A stretch of DNA of 64,000 nucleotides, from positions 172,636 to 236,635 of the forward strand of contig NZ_FODN01000005.1 in assembly GCF_900110375.1 (NCBI RefSeq). The letters are read 5' to 3'. Under the pieces are notes generated by a model, which worked only from the letters and a program-made list of their open reading frames with translations, made no database searches and was not told the DNA's origin. A program made the translations under genes and the position numbers. This document shows, one piece after another, positions 17,028 through 26,948 of this stretch (its first letter is position 1; the number at the start of each line of letters is the position of its first letter). This DNA comes from Flavobacterium sinopsychrotolerans. Its GTDB lineage: Bacteria; Bacteroidota; Bacteroidia; Flavobacteriales; Flavobacteriaceae.

Positions 17028-17498
17028 TTATTTTTTTTCGAAAGTCAAATAATTGATTCCATCGACATTGCCAGATTTACTTTTTAACCGAACCTTAGTT
17101 TCCGCAATTTCAGTAACATCCCAATGCTCCGATACCTCCATTAGTGTTTCAGGACTTGAAAATGAAATGGCAAAATCCAAATCATTATCCGGATTATCAT
17201 CAATACTATTCGATTTTATAATGGACCAATTTCCAATGAAAGTATTTGAACCAGTGTCAGAAGTCAAAATTTCATTCGTTCCAAAAGTGAAATTATATCC
17301 TAAATATTCATTGGTCGTATTGCTGTTTTTATCAAGAAAATACGTCACTTCCCAATTGCCTTCACTTATAATAGCGTTTAATTGTGTCCAATCATTTTTT
17401 GCAATAGACACCACATCGGGATCATCAGCACAACAAGTTCCTGCTACATTCAGCAAAAAAACACCAAACAAAAGTGGATATAAAAACAACTTCTTCAT
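17028..17498 (-). CDS. Exported lipocalin-like protein, function unknown
   Basis: A 156-residue protein with an N-terminal signal sequence (MKKLFLYPLLFGVFLLNVAG). A Cys pair (TCC) follows directly, so it may be a lipoprotein or a cleaved secreted protein. The mature part alternates beta strands in the order 'WEVTYFLDKN', 'YNFTFGTN', 'FIGNWSI' and 'DLDFAISFSSPETLMEVSEHWDV', the layout of the lipocalin-like proteins common in flavobacteria. Function is unknown. The opposite-strand frame at 17053-17523 of equal length is its shadow. Confidence 0.75.
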   Translation of the reverse strand: MKKLFLYPLLFGVFLLNVAGTCCADDPDVVSIAKNDWTQLNAIISEGNWEVTYFLDKNSNTTNEYLGYNFTFGTNEILTSDTGSNTFIGNWSIIKSNSIDDNPDNDLDFAISFSSPETLMEVSEHWDVTEIAETKVRLKSKSGNVDGINYLTFEKK

Positions 17499-17565
17499 GA
17501 TTAAAATATTTATTTTATACTAAAAGTATTAAATAAATATTGTTTTCACAATAAATAAGCTAAAA

Positions 17566-19344
17566 TTACATTCTCTCCGGAACGTTAATTCCCAACAATT
17601 TAAATGAAGCTGCAATTGTATCCGCTACTTTTTTAGACAATTGAACTCTGAAAATTTTCTTTTCTAAATCCTCTTCGCCAAGAATAGGAACCGCCTGATA
17701 GAATGAATTGTATTCACGAACTAAATCATAGGTGAAATTTGCCAGCAAAGCAGGACTGTGATGCTGCGCCGCATTTTGAATAACTTCAGGAAACAACTCT
17801 AATTGTTTTACCAATTCTTTCTCTTTTTCGTGCAGCGTTGTCATTTTTGATTTATTCGAAAAATCAAAATTTGCTTTACGAATAATAGATTGAATTCTTG
17901 CGTATGTATATTGAATAAACGGCCCAGTATTTCCAGCAAAATCTACCGATTCTTCCGGATTGAAAAGGATTCGCTTTTTAGGATCTACTTTTAGAATATA
18001 ATATTTCAAAGCACCTAAACCAATCGTGTTGTATAATTTTGCTTTTTCATCAGCAGAATAAGAGTCTAATTTCCCTAAATCTTCGGCTATTTTTTGTGCA
18101 GTATCGGTCATTTCCTGCATCAAATCATCGGCATCAACAACCGTTCCTTCACGGCTTTTCATTTTCCCGGAAGGCAAATCTACCATTCCGTAAGACAAAT
18201 GGAATAAATTTTTAGACCAGTCAAAACCTAATTTTTTCAAGATAAGAAACAACACTTTAAAGTGATAATCTTGCTCATTTCCTACCGTATAGACCATTCC
18301 GCCTACATCCGGATAATCCTTCACACGCTGAATTGCAGTTCCAATATCTTGCGTCATGTAAACCGCAGTTCCATCTGAACGCAAAACAATTTTACGGTCT
18401 AAACCTTCGTCCGTTAAATCAATCCAAACAGAACCGTCAGGATCTTTTTCGAAAACGCCTCTGTCCAAACCAATCTGAACCACATCTTTCCCTAATAAAT
18501 AAGTGTTACTTTCGTAGTAAAAACAATCGAAATCAACACCAAGATTTTTATAAGTTTTTGCAAAACCATCGTAAACCCATTGGTTCATGGTTTTCCAAAG
18601 CGTGATTACCGCATCATCTCCAGCTTCCCATTTTAGCAACATTTCCTGTGCTTCCAAAATAATTGGCGCTTGTTTCTTGGCTTCTTCTTCCGTTTTGCCT
18701 GCGCTCATTAATTGCGCTATTTCTTCTTTGTATGCTTTATCAAAAGCTACGTAATAATTTCCAACTAATTTATCTCCTTTTAAACCTGTACTTTCCGGCG
18801 TTTGTCCGTTTCCGAATTTTTGCCAAGCCAACATCGATTTGCAAATATGGATTCCTCTATCATTAATGATTTGAGTTTTATACACTTTCTTACCCGAAGC
18901 TTTGATAATTTCCGCTACTGAATATCCCAAAAGATTATTACGTACGTGACCTAAATGCAAGGGTTTATTAGTGTTTGGCGAAGAATATTCCACCATTACC
19001 GCTTTATCTTCTGGATTTGGAGTAACGAAACCAAATTTAACATCATCTTTTATTTCTCCGAAGAAATCCAAATAGTAGTCATCTGAAATAACAATATTCA
19101 AAAATCCGGAAACTACATTAAAACGACTTACCTCAGCTACATTTTCAACTAAATAGTTTCCTATTTTATTTCCCAATTCTACTGGATTACTTTTAACAAC
19201 TTTCAACAAGGGAAAAATAACCATTGTAATATCCCCTTCAAATTCCTTGCGTGTAGTTTGAAATTCAACTTTATCAATCGTAACGTCGAACAAGACTTTT
19301 ACAGCTTTTTCAATAGAGGGCGTAAGAATTTGTGGTAATGTCAT
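17566..19344 (-). CDS. argS: Arginyl-tRNA synthetase
   Basis: Charges tRNA-Arg. Class I synthetase with the additional N-terminal domain (about 1-110), the HIGH-like motif PLHLGHVRNNLLG, the KMSKS-like KMKSREGTVV and the C-terminal anticodon-binding helices ending LLGINVPERM. I choose the start at 19344 (MTLPQILTPSIEKAV, 592 residues) rather than 19380. The 12 extra residues of the longer frame are encoded across an exact -7 promoter box (TATCTTTG, 19375-19368), so they are probably not transcribed, and MTLPQ is a typical family start. Confidence 0.96.
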   Translation of the reverse strand: MTLPQILTPSIEKAVKVLFDVTIDKVEFQTTRKEFEGDITMVIFPLLKVVKSNPVELGNKIGNYLVENVAEVSRFNVVSGFLNIVISDDYYLDFFGEIKDDVKFGFVTPNPEDKAVMVEYSSPNTNKPLHLGHVRNNLLGYSVAEIIKASGKKVYKTQIINDRGIHICKSMLAWQKFGNGQTPESTGLKGDKLVGNYYVAFDKAYKEEIAQLMSAGKTEEEAKKQAPIILEAQEMLLKWEAGDDAVITLWKTMNQWVYDGFAKTYKNLGVDFDCFYYESNTYLLGKDVVQIGLDRGVFEKDPDGSVWIDLTDEGLDRKIVLRSDGTAVYMTQDIGTAIQRVKDYPDVGGMVYTVGNEQDYHFKVLFLILKKLGFDWSKNLFHLSYGMVDLPSGKMKSREGTVVDADDLMQEMTDTAQKIAEDLGKLDSYSADEKAKLYNTIGLGALKYYILKVDPKKRILFNPEESVDFAGNTGPFIQYTYARIQSIIRKANFDFSNKSKMTTLHEKEKELVKQLELFPEVIQNAAQHHSPALLANFTYDLVREYNSFYQAVPILGEEDLEKKIFRVQLSKKVADTIAASFKLLGINVPERM

Positions 19345-19367
19345 TTCGTGTATTGGTTTTAAGGCTG

Positions 19368-19375
19368 CAAAGATA
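19368..19375 (-). promoter_or_regulatory. -7 box TATCTTTG of argS
   Basis: Exact TAnnTTTG on the minus strand, 23 nt upstream of the ATG at 19344. It decides the choice of start codon for argS. Confidence 0.65.
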
Positions 19376-19599
19376 GTCATATTGCAGTAATTTGAAAATT
19401 GGAAAACAAGATAATTTACACCTAAAAATGAAGTATTTAACCTTGTTCAAGGTTGAAATCCATATTTTTTTCAAAAATCCATGTAACAAAATCCATGTTC
19501 AGAAGTCTATTAAGTAAATTTTAATATTTCGTATTTGTTAAAAAATGTTAAATATTATTAAAAAAGGTATTATGTTTAACATAGTATTATATAAAAGGA

Positions 19600-19607
19600 T
19601 ATATTTG
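19600..19607 (+). promoter_or_regulatory. -7 box TATATTTG of the receptor gene
   Basis: Exact TAnnTTTG, 30 nt before the ATG at 19638 and downstream of the upstream ATG at 19545, which supports the shorter start. Confidence 0.6.
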
Positions 19608-19637
19608 CATTATCAATCAATTAAATCAAACTCAATC

Positions 19638-22037
19638 ATGAAACTTAAATTACTTTTAATCTGCTTTATTGGAACGTTGTTTTCGATGCAGGCCCAAACT
19701 TCTGTCAAACCGACAACTCTGGAAAACACAGGTACAATTTCTGGAAAAATCACTGACAAAAATACTAACGAACCGTTGCCGTATGTAAATATTGTGGTAA
19801 AGGAAAATAACAAAGTCATTACTGGTGACATCACATCTGACAAAGGAACTTTTCAAATAAAGAATTTAGCCTTAAAAGATTATATTGTTGAAATCCAATT
19901 TATGGGTTACAAAACAATTTCAAAATCAGCAAAATTATCACAAAATAATAGCATCAATTTTAATACAATTGCATTAGAGGAAGATGCTGTTCAGTTGGCT
20001 GGAGTTGAAGTTGTAAGCGAAAAATCAACCATTGTACAAAAAATCGACAGAAAGATTATTAACGTGGGTAAAGATTTAATTTCTGCCGGAGCAACTGCCG
20101 GAGAAATCATGAATAATATTCCTTCGGTGAGCGTGGATCCGCAAACGAATGCCATCAGTTTAAGAGGAAATTCTAATGTTCGCATACTAATCGACGGAAA
20201 ACCAACTACAATGGATGCCGCGCAGGTTTTGCAACAAATCCCATCAGCTTCTATAAAACAAATTGAATTAATCACCAATCCATCGGCAAAATACAATCCC
20301 GAAGGAATGAGCGGAATTATCAATATTGTTTTGAATAAAAACAGTAAACTTGGATTTAACGGAAGTATTAATAATGGTGTAACCTTTGGTAAAACTCCAA
20401 AAGTAAATTCATCTCTTGACTTAAATTACAGATCTGGAAAGTTTAATTTCTTCGGAAATTATGGCATTAATCATGGGAAATATTCAAACAACGGCTTCAT
20501 AAACAGTAAGGAATTGAATAATGAAAACACGCAGATCTTTGACATGAATTCTAAAAACACGTCTCATTTAGCAAAACTTGGATTTGATTTCAACATTAAT
20601 GACAAAAACACATTCTCTTTTTATACCAATCAAAATATTTCTCAAGGCAAAGATTTTGGAAATACCAAAGTTGATTACGTTTCTTCGGGTACCAATGACC
20701 GCTTCCAATTATTTGACAATAAAAGCGAAAACCATTCTGAAACTTATAATTTTGATTACAAATTAGATTTTAAAAAAGAAGGACATAATTTAGAATTAGA
20801 AGTAAATTACAATAAAAATGACAGCCCTGAAAACGCATTGTACACCAATGTAAATGGCGCTACAAACTCTTTTACAAATGATGTAAAAACGTTTGGCAAA
20901 AATACAATTGTAAATCTTGATTATGTAAATCCACTTTCTGAAACGACTAAACTGGAATTAGGATTGGAAAGCAGAAATGAAAATACGGACAACAACTTAT
21001 TTTTGAATGACGCCTACAACTCTGATTTCACTTATGAAAGAACATTATATTCAGCGTATGCAACCCTTGGAAAACAATGGAAAAAATGGAATTTTCAAGC
21101 TGGAGCTCGTTTAGAACAATATAACGTTGAGGCTTTATTTAGAAAAGTAAATGAAGTAGATTCAAAATTTGAAGATGATATTCTAAGTATTTATCCATCT
21201 GCTTTTATCACTTTTAATCCAAGTGAAAACAACTCTTTCAACTTGAATTATTCACGAAGAGTGGACAGACCAAGTATTTCACAAGTAAATCCGATTAGAG
21301 AATGGAGCACACCAACGATTGATTCTGAAGGAAATCCATTTCTAGTTCCTCAATTCACAAATTCATTTGAATTAAATTATACTCGAAAAACTAAAATTGG
21401 TTCTATTACTTCCGGAATTTTTTACAGAAGAATTCAAGACGAAATAACACGAGTGATTTTTACAAATCCAAACGATTCCAACAGGCAAATCATATCTTAC
21501 GATAATTTTGACAATAACAATGCCTACGGGATCGAAGTTTCCGGAAACTTAGATTTAAAAAAATGGTGGAGTGCGAATGTAAGTTTCGATGCATACAATA
21601 AGAAAACTAAGGGAACTATTGAAGACACTCCCGGAAATTACGAATTTGTAGAAATAGATGTTACAACCTTTAATGCCCGAATCAACAATACGTTTAAAGC
21701 GACAAAAGACTTGCGTTTTCAATTATTTGGAATGTATAGAGGAAGAGATTTGAGTCTTCAGTTTGACAGAAGCCCAATGTGGAAAATGGATATTGGAACC
21801 AGTTATAATGTATTGAAAGGAAGCGGAACTATCAGCGCCCGATTCAGTGATATTCTCAAAACCATGCGATTTGCTTTTGATGGCGAACGTCCTTACAGAA
21901 CAAACGGAGAATTCAACTGGGAAAGCAGAACCGTATATTTAGGCTTCAATTATAGATTTGGAAGCGGAAAAAACAAAGCAGCCGTAAGAAAGCAAAGAGA
22001 TAAAAATGAGACCCAAGGAGGCGGTGGTCTTTTATAA
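19638..22037 (+). CDS. TonB-dependent outer-membrane receptor, beta-barrel family
   Basis: A 799-residue outer-membrane protein. The signal peptide MKLKLLLICFIGTLFSMQAQ is followed by a carboxypeptidase-D-like regulatory domain (about 30-120: SGKITDKNTNEPLPYVNIVV). A plug domain comes next (about 135-240: VRILIDGKPTTMDAAQVLQQIP), then a long barrel of the OMP_b-brl_3 type. The start at 19638 is preferred over 19545 because it begins the signal peptide and a -7 box lies between the two. Substrate is unknown; no SusD partner or binding protein is adjacent, which argues against a polysaccharide-utilisation locus. A strong bidirectional terminator follows. Confidence 0.92.
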   Translation: MKLKLLLICFIGTLFSMQAQTSVKPTTLENTGTISGKITDKNTNEPLPYVNIVVKENNKVITGDITSDKGTFQIKNLALKDYIVEIQFMGYKTISKSAKLSQNNSINFNTIALEEDAVQLAGVEVVSEKSTIVQKIDRKIINVGKDLISAGATAGEIMNNIPSVSVDPQTNAISLRGNSNVRILIDGKPTTMDAAQVLQQIPSASIKQIELITNPSAKYNPEGMSGIINIVLNKNSKLGFNGSINNGVTFGKTPKVNSSLDLNYRSGKFNFFGNYGINHGKYSNNGFINSKELNNENTQIFDMNSKNTSHLAKLGFDFNINDKNTFSFYTNQNISQGKDFGNTKVDYVSSGTNDRFQLFDNKSENHSETYNFDYKLDFKKEGHNLELEVNYNKNDSPENALYTNVNGATNSFTNDVKTFGKNTIVNLDYVNPLSETTKLELGLESRNENTDNNLFLNDAYNSDFTYERTLYSAYATLGKQWKKWNFQAGARLEQYNVEALFRKVNEVDSKFEDDILSIYPSAFITFNPSENNSFNLNYSRRVDRPSISQVNPIREWSTPTIDSEGNPFLVPQFTNSFELNYTRKTKIGSITSGIFYRRIQDEITRVIFTNPNDSNRQIISYDNFDNNNAYGIEVSGNLDLKKWWSANVSFDAYNKKTKGTIEDTPGNYEFVEIDVTTFNARINNTFKATKDLRFQLFGMYRGRDLSLQFDRSPMWKMDIGTSYNVLKGSGTISARFSDILKTMRFAFDGERPYRTNGEFNWESRTVYLGFNYRFGSGKNKAAVRKQRDKNETQGGGGLL

Positions 22038-22065
22038 TATTAGTTTTAATAATTTGTTACCAAAG

Positions 22066-22097
22066 AAAAACCCGGAGTATGCCAACTCCGGGTTTTT
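22066..22097. terminator. Bidirectional terminator between receptor gene and fabH
   Basis: Stem AAAAACCCGGAGT (22066-22078) with its exact complement at 22085-22097 and loop ATGCCA. A and T runs at either side suit both convergent transcripts. Confidence 0.9.
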
Positions 22098-22134
22098 TGA
22101 TTTTAAAAATACTTTTTTAATCTAGAGAATTATT

Positions 22135-23142
22135 TTACCATTTAATAATAGCACTTCCCCAAGTAAAACCACTTCCAAATGCGGCTAATACAACAGTGTC
22201 CCCTGATTTTATTTTGCCTTGCTCCCATGCTTCGGTTAAAGCAATTGGAATGGAAGCTGCGGTAGTATTTCCGTATTTCTGAATGTTATTATAGACCTGA
22301 TCATCTGTCAAGTTGAATTTCTTTTGGATAAACTGAGAAATTCTCAAATTAGCCTGATGCGGAATCAACATATCAATATCCGAAACCTGTAAATTATTCG
22401 CTTGTAATCCTTCATTAATTACTTCGCTGAAACGAACCACTGCATTTTTAAATACAAACTGTCCATTCATGTACGGGAAATAACTTTCATCATCCGGATC
22501 ATTGTCAGCCAAAATATCCGTTACCCAACGGCCTCCCATTCCTGGAGCTTTTACAATTAGTTCTTCAGCATGTTGCCCTTCAGAATGTAAATGTGTGGAT
22601 AAAATCCCTTTGGTCAAATCCTCTTCTCTACTCAAAACAGCGGCTCCTGCTCCGTCTCCAAAAATTACCGAAACACCTCTTCCACGTGAAGTCATATCCA
22701 ATCCTGATGAATGAACTTCCGATCCAATAACCAATATGTTTTTATACATTCCGGTCTTGATATATTGGTCTGCCACAGATAAAGCGTAAATAAATCCTGA
22801 ACATTGATTTCTTACATCCAATGCACCAACGGTTCTTAAACCCAAATCACGTTGCACTAAAACTCCAGGACCAGGGAAATAAAAATCAGGACTTAATGTC
22901 GCAAAAACTACAAAATCAATATCGTCCTTAGCAACACCAGAACGCTCAATCGCAATCTTAGCCGCTTTTACGCCCATCGAAGTGGTTGTATCTTCTCCTT
23001 TTATGATGTGTCGTCGTTCTTGGATTCCAGTTCTCTCTTGAATCCACTCGTCATTGGTATCAATAATTTTTGATAAATCGTCATTAGTGACCACGTTTTC
23101 GGGAACATAATAACCCAATCCTGCTATTTTTGAATGATACAT
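22135..23142 (-). CDS. fabH: 3-oxoacyl-ACP synthase III
   Basis: Initiates fatty-acid synthesis by condensing an acyl-CoA primer with malonyl-ACP. The 335-residue protein carries the triad Cys114 (RNQCSGFIYAL), His262 (IPHQANLRI) and Asn292 (KYGNTTAASIP), and the family C-terminus AFGSGFTWGSAIIKW. In flavobacteria the primer is probably a branched acyl-CoA, which the sequence alone does not prove. It stands alone, away from plsX/rpmF. A -7 box (TAAATTTG, 23179-23172) lies 29 nt upstream. Confidence 0.96.
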   Translation of the reverse strand: MYHSKIAGLGYYVPENVVTNDDLSKIIDTNDEWIQERTGIQERRHIIKGEDTTTSMGVKAAKIAIERSGVAKDDIDFVVFATLSPDFYFPGPGVLVQRDLGLRTVGALDVRNQCSGFIYALSVADQYIKTGMYKNILVIGSEVHSSGLDMTSRGRGVSVIFGDGAGAAVLSREEDLTKGILSTHLHSEGQHAEELIVKAPGMGGRWVTDILADNDPDDESYFPYMNGQFVFKNAVVRFSEVINEGLQANNLQVSDIDMLIPHQANLRISQFIQKKFNLTDDQVYNNIQKYGNTTAASIPIALTEAWEQGKIKSGDTVVLAAFGSGFTWGSAIIKW

Positions 23143-23171
23143 AGTAATGTTATTTTATTAAAATAAGAATG

Positions 23172-23179
23172 CAAATTTA
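23172..23179 (-). promoter_or_regulatory. -7 box TAAATTTG of fabH
   Basis: Exact TAnnTTTG on the minus strand, 29 nt before the fabH ATG. Confidence 0.5.
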
Positions 23180-23425
23180 AATATACTTTAAAATATTAGG
23201 CCACAAAATACTATTTTTTTATCAATTTACAATTATTACATCTTTTACAGTAATTTAGAACACCCATCCTAAATAAAATTTACTGGATAAAAATTAAATC
23301 ACAATCGAGCAAACTAGATTAATTTCAAACGTTAAAAAGAAGTATTTGTTTTCAAATGTAACAACATTGAATTATGTTAGACCAATAATTAAGAATATAG
23401 TTGCTAATTTAAAATCATTCAAACT

Positions 23426-25837
23426 ATGAAATTAAAAATTCCGTTTTTTCTTTTTCTGGGCCTAAGCTTAACCACTTTTGCACAAGAAAACCTAACCTAT
23501 CAAAAACCATCTCAATCCATATTGGATTTGGCGGATTATGAAAGAGCCCCTTCGGTATCGATGGACACCAAAAAAGAATACATGCTGTTGACGTACAGAA
23601 ATACTTATAAATCACTGGACGATTTAAACCAAGACGAACTGCGTTTGGGCGGATTGCGGATTAATCCAATTACAAATATTTCCAGTACAGTTACGTATGT
23701 AAACAACTTGAAATTACGCAAAATAAAAGACTTGAACGAAGTACAGGTTGCAGGTTTGCCAACAAATCCTCGCATCAGTAATATCGCTTGGTCACCAAAT
23801 GATAAAAAAATATCATTTTCCCACACTACCGCTTCCGGAGTTGAACTTTGGTTTATTGATGTTGCTTCGGCGAAAGCCACAAAATTAACGGAGGCGACAG
23901 TGAATGCAAATTTAGGAAGTCCGTTCAGCTGGATGAATGACAACGAAACTATTTTGGTAAAAATGTTACCGAAAAACAGAGCAGCACTTTTGGATGCCAA
24001 AAAAGATTTGCCAACCGGTCCAATAATTTCGAATGCCGATGGTGTAAAATCCCAAAATAGAACCTATCCGGATATGTTGAAAAACAAGAATGATGAAATC
24101 AATTTTGAGAACATCATGACTTCTGAATTGTACAAAGTAAACCTCAACGGAACTATCACTTTGTTCAAAAATGCGGATATGTATGCCGGAGAAAGCTTCT
24201 CTCCTGATGGAAATTACCTAATGCTGACTACCATCCAAAAACCATTTTCATATATTGTCCCATTAAGTCGTTTTCCATTAAAATCAGTAGTCTACGACAA
24301 AGCTGGAAACGAAGTAAAAGTAGTGAATGAAGTGCCGCTGACTGAAATTATCCCTAAAGGTTTTATGGCCGTTCGAAAAGGAAAAAGAAACATGAGCTGG
24401 AGAGCAGACAAGCCTGCAACATTAGCGTATGCTGAAGCTTTAGATGGTGGAGATCCAGTAAATAAAGTAGAATTCAGAGATGAAGTTTTTCTTTGGAACG
24501 CACCATTTGATACAGCAGCCACTTCATTGGTAAAAACTCCACAACGCTACGACCGAATGATTTGGGGAAATGACAACGTTGCCATAATTTCAGATGAATG
24601 GTATGATACGCGTAATACAAAAACATATATTATCAATCCATCAAATCCAAGTCAGGCTCCAAAAGTAATTTTCGACAGAAACTCACAGGATGTATATTCT
24701 GATCCGGGGAATTTTGAAACCAGAAAAAACCAATACAACAGGTATGTTTTGGCTATCGAAAATGACAATGCGTATCTTATTGGGGACGGATTTACAAAGA
24801 ACGGTCAATTCCCTTTTATCAGTGAATTTAATTTGAAAACAGTACAAGCAAAACGTTTGTACACTTCAGCTTATAAAGATAAAAAAGAGGATCTATTGGA
24901 GATTGAAGACTTCAAAAAAGGAACTGTTTTAGTACAAATCCAGTCTAAAAATGAGTATCCGAATTATTACCTTAGAAACATCCAACAAAAAAACAAACTG
25001 ACTCCAATTACAGCATTCAAAAACCCTTTTGAAAGCATCAAAAACGTGAGTAAGGAAGTGATTAAATACAAGCGTAAAGATGGTGTTGAATTATCCGGAA
25101 CGTTGTATTTACCTGTTGGTTATGATAAGGCTAAAAAAGAGAAAATGCCATTGTTGATTTGGGCGTATCCAGCAGAATACAAAGACAAAAATTCAGCGGG
25201 ACAAAGTACACAAAACCAAAATGAATTCACCTTTCCTAGTTATGGTTCGTTCGTATATTGGGTAACCAAAGGCTATGTTGTTCTTGATGATGCTGCTTTT
25301 CCTATCATTGGCGAAGGAACAACGGAACCAAATGATAATTTTATGACCCAATTAGTTGACAATGCTGAAGCGGCTATAAATGCCGTAGATGCTTTGGGAT
25401 ACATCAACAGAAAAAAAGTTGCCGTGGGTGGTCACTCGTATGGTGCTTTTATGACGGCAAATTTATTGACGCATTCTAATCTTTTTGCTTGCGGAATCGC
25501 TCGAAGTGGTGCGTACAACAGAACGTTGACTCCTTTTGGATTTCAAAGTGAGCAACGCAATTACTGGGAAACTCCTGAAGTATACAACACGATGTCGCCA
25601 TTCATGAATGCGGACAAAATGAAAACGCCAATGCTTTTGGTACACGGGGAAGCCGATAACAATCCGGGAACATTTACTTTGCAAACCGAACGCTATTTTC
25701 AAGCTTTGAAAGGTTTAGGCGCTCCGGCAAGAATGGTAATCCTTCCAAAAGAAAGTCATGGTTATGCTGCCAAAGAGAATATTTTGCATTTGCTTTGGGA
25801 ACAAGACCAATTCTTAGAAAAATATTTGAAGAATTAA
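23426..25837 (+). CDS. Exported S9-family (prolyl oligopeptidase-like) peptidase
   Basis: An 803-residue serine peptidase with a signal peptide (MKLKIPFFLFLGLSLTTFAQ), so it is probably periplasmic or exported. A beta-propeller N-terminal region (about 40-520) precedes the alpha/beta-hydrolase domain. Catalytic residues are Ser671 (GGHSYGAF), Asp744 (HGEADNNPG) and His778 (KESHGYAA). The overall order resembles glutamyl endopeptidase-type S9 enzymes, such as S9D, but exact specificity is uncertain. It is monocistronic with its own terminator and probably helps in peptide feeding. Confidence 0.92.
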   Translation: MKLKIPFFLFLGLSLTTFAQENLTYQKPSQSILDLADYERAPSVSMDTKKEYMLLTYRNTYKSLDDLNQDELRLGGLRINPITNISSTVTYVNNLKLRKIKDLNEVQVAGLPTNPRISNIAWSPNDKKISFSHTTASGVELWFIDVASAKATKLTEATVNANLGSPFSWMNDNETILVKMLPKNRAALLDAKKDLPTGPIISNADGVKSQNRTYPDMLKNKNDEINFENIMTSELYKVNLNGTITLFKNADMYAGESFSPDGNYLMLTTIQKPFSYIVPLSRFPLKSVVYDKAGNEVKVVNEVPLTEIIPKGFMAVRKGKRNMSWRADKPATLAYAEALDGGDPVNKVEFRDEVFLWNAPFDTAATSLVKTPQRYDRMIWGNDNVAIISDEWYDTRNTKTYIINPSNPSQAPKVIFDRNSQDVYSDPGNFETRKNQYNRYVLAIENDNAYLIGDGFTKNGQFPFISEFNLKTVQAKRLYTSAYKDKKEDLLEIEDFKKGTVLVQIQSKNEYPNYYLRNIQQKNKLTPITAFKNPFESIKNVSKEVIKYKRKDGVELSGTLYLPVGYDKAKKEKMPLLIWAYPAEYKDKNSAGQSTQNQNEFTFPSYGSFVYWVTKGYVVLDDAAFPIIGEGTTEPNDNFMTQLVDNAEAAINAVDALGYINRKKVAVGGHSYGAFMTANLLTHSNLFACGIARSGAYNRTLTPFGFQSEQRNYWETPEVYNTMSPFMNADKMKTPMLLVHGEADNNPGTFTLQTERYFQALKGLGAPARMVILPKESHGYAAKENILHLLWEQDQFLEKYLKN

Positions 25838-25857
25838 TTCCAACTTCAAATAAAAGC

Positions 25858-25890
25858 AAAACCCCGAAATCAATATGATTTCGGGGTTTT
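25858..25890. terminator. Bidirectional terminator after S9 peptidase gene
   Basis: 14-bp perfect stem (25858-25871 with 25877-25890, loop AATAT). It lies between the convergent S9 peptidase and ABC ATPase genes. Confidence 0.9.
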
Positions 25891-25896
25891 CTATTT

Positions 25897-26847
25897 TTAA
25901 GATAACATCAAGAACACTTCCTGATTGAGTTCTAATTCCGAATCGTGTTCAAAGAAAATCGCTCTTCGTTCAAAAGCTGCTTTAACTAAATAATGACTTC
26001 CTTTGAAATAACATTGTTTCACGACTGCTTTCATAAGAGCGTTGTCCACTACTTTCAATTGATGCGGATACAATAAAAGTAAGGCATCTTCATCGCCTTC
26101 AATGTCTATTAACTGCGATAATTTCAATTCGTTTACTTCCCCAAAAAGAGACGCAATGTATTTATTAGCCGGGTTTTCATACAAGGATTTGGAATCTCCT
26201 TTTGCCACTACTTTTCCGTTTTGAACCACAATTGTTTCATCAGAAAAAGACAAAGCATCGGTGCTATCATGCGTAGCAATAATACAGGTAACGCCTTTGT
26301 CTTTTAAGTATCGGAATAAATTGCGGCGCAACGAATTCTTTCGGAAAGAATCAATTTGACTGAATGGTTCGTCCAGCAAAATAATTTCGGGTTCCAAAGC
26401 CAAAACTCTAGCTAAAGCCACTCGTTGTTGCTGTCCACCGCTTAGGAATTTTGCTTTTACTTTTGCAAAAGCGGTCATTTCGACCATATCCAATAATTCT
26501 TGAACACGGGCTTTCTTCTCCTCGGGATACATATTCGACAAGAACTTGCCTACATTTTCTTCAACAGTTATGTACGGCATCAAATCGAAATCCTGTGCTA
26601 AATATTTAATGTAATCTTCTCCCGGAACCAGATTGTATTTGGGACCCAAAATAGGGTTTTCATTATAGGTTATCGCTCCGCTATCCAAGTCATATAATCC
26701 GTATATCAGTTTCAATAAGGTGCTTTTACCGCAACCACTTTCGCCAATAATAGCGGTGTTTTGACCTTTGGCAATTGTGAAACTAACATTTTCAATAACT
26801 GGTTTGTCAATGTAAGTGAAGGAAATATCTTTTATCTCAAGCATCAT
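25897..26847 (-). CDS. ABC transporter ATP-binding protein, orphan
   Basis: A 316-residue ATPase of the family that energises Fe3+/spermidine/sulfate-type importers. Walker A GESGCGKST, Q-loop, signature LSGGQQQRVALAR, Walker B IILLDEPFSQID and the His-switch ATHD are all present. Residues about 235-316 form a C-terminal extension resembling a TOBE-type regulatory domain. No permease or binding-protein gene is adjacent, so the substrate is unknown. The start may be Met2 (26844). A -7 box TAAATTTG lies at 26870-26863. Confidence 0.9.
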   Translation of the reverse strand: MMLEIKDISFTYIDKPVIENVSFTIAKGQNTAIIGESGCGKSTLLKLIYGLYDLDSGAITYNENPILGPKYNLVPGEDYIKYLAQDFDLMPYITVEENVGKFLSNMYPEEKKARVQELLDMVEMTAFAKVKAKFLSGGQQQRVALARVLALEPEIILLDEPFSQIDSFRKNSLRRNLFRYLKDKGVTCIIATHDSTDALSFSDETIVVQNGKVVAKGDSKSLYENPANKYIASLFGEVNELKLSQLIDIEGDEDALLLLYPHQLKVVDNALMKAVVKQCYFKGSHYLVKAAFERRAIFFEHDSELELNQEVFLMLS

Positions 26848-26862
26848 CTGTATTTAAGAGTG

Positions 26863-26870
26863 CAAATTTA
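26863..26870 (-). promoter_or_regulatory. -7 box TAAATTTG of the ABC ATPase gene
   Basis: Exact TAnnTTTG on the minus strand, 15 nt before the start codon at 26847. Confidence 0.5.
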
Positions 26871-26894
26871 CAATGTTTAATTCAAATTTAGACA

Positions 26895-26930
26895 CAAAAA
26901 AAGGCTGCTTCTTGACGAAACAGCCTTTGT
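26895..26930 (-). terminator. Terminator of the OmpA-family gene
   Basis: Minus-strand stem AAAGGCTGTTTC with GAAGCAGCCTTT (one G-U pair, loop GTCAA), followed by a U-tract. It lies 21 nt after the stop codon. Confidence 0.85.
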
Positions 26931-26948
26931 TTTTATGGTATTTTTTGC

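Noticed and set aside
17053..17523. Plus-strand 156-residue frame opposite the lipocalin-like gene
   Set aside because: Same length as the real gene but no signal or family features. The minus-strand gene has a signal peptide and a terminator in the right place.
19345..19380. Longer argS start at 19380
   Set aside because: The extra codons contain an exact -7 promoter box (TATCTTTG), and the downstream MTLPQ start fits the family.
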